Source: Natronohydrobacter sp. (GTDB lineage Bacteria; Pseudomonadota; Alphaproteobacteria; Rhodobacterales; Rhodobacteraceae). Taken from it: DNA of 5,983 nt. Each line of letters opens with the position of its first letter. The stretch's first letter is position 1. Positions 5,975 through 5,983 of the stretch are shown here, piece after piece. The translations under genes were made by a program, and so were the position numbers. Location of the stretch: assembly GCA_007116445.1 (NCBI GenBank), contig SKIM01000316.1, positions 1-5,983 on the forward strand, written 5' to 3'. The notes beneath the pieces were generated by a model. It did no database searches. It was not told where the DNA came from and saw only the letters and a list, made by a program, of their open reading frames with translations.

Positions 5975-5983
5975 ATGCCGAAG
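5975..5983 (+). CDS. First three codons of a gene leaving the window (Met-Pro-Lys)
   Basis: ATG CCG AAG follows a good SD and a promoter, so a rightward gene probably begins here, divergent from the kinase. Only MPK is visible. Ribosomal protein L35 (rpmI, MPKMKTKS...) and carbamoyl-phosphate synthase large chain (carB, MPKRTDI...) both start this way, but so do many other proteins, and three residues cannot decide. No symbol is assigned. Confidence 0.45.

Overview
The window is GC-rich, with densely packed genes and long open antisense frames, as expected for a high-GC alphaproteobacterium. The clearest taxonomic marker is a TrcR/DUF1013 protein, a family I know only from Alphaproteobacteria. 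Codon use and protein style suggest Rhodobacterales, but this is an inference and no species call is possible.

Layout from left to right: (1) 1-1751, minus strand: pheT, the beta subunit of phenylalanyl-tRNA synthetase, entering at its start codon and cut off by the left edge after 583 codons. (2) 1784-2569, minus strand: trcR, 32 nt upstream of pheT in the same direction and probably co-transcribed with it. (3) 2570-2710: a 141-nt divergent intergenic region with a strong Shine-Dalgarno (SD) for trcR set inside a small dyad, a 6-bp hairpin, and a moderate SD for the next gene. (4) 2711-3415, plus strand: a secreted or membrane-anchored RNase T2 with both CAS motifs. (5) 3416-3570: a short convergent gap with a GC-rich hairpin and a doubtful 41-codon Cys-rich frame. 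(6) 3571-5715, minus strand: a soluble hybrid sensor histidine kinase (GAF-PAS-HisKA-HATPase-REC). (7) 5716-5974: a divergent intergenic region with two dyads and a good sigma70-type promoter pointing right. (8) 5975-5983, plus strand: the first three codons (Met-Pro-Lys) of a gene running off the right edge.

The genes do not form one pathway. trcR and pheT look like a housekeeping pair (cell-cycle transcription and translation). The RNase T2 is an extracytoplasmic RNA scavenging enzyme transcribed on its own. The kinase is an orphan signalling protein with no partner regulator in view. I find no mobile element, tRNA, rRNA, CRISPR or defence cassette, and no convincing new system. The points most worth a second look are the Gln at the usual Glu position in the RNase T2 active site, the dyad that frames the trcR SD, the trcR-pheT coupling without adjacent pheS, and the promoter and dyads at the right end.
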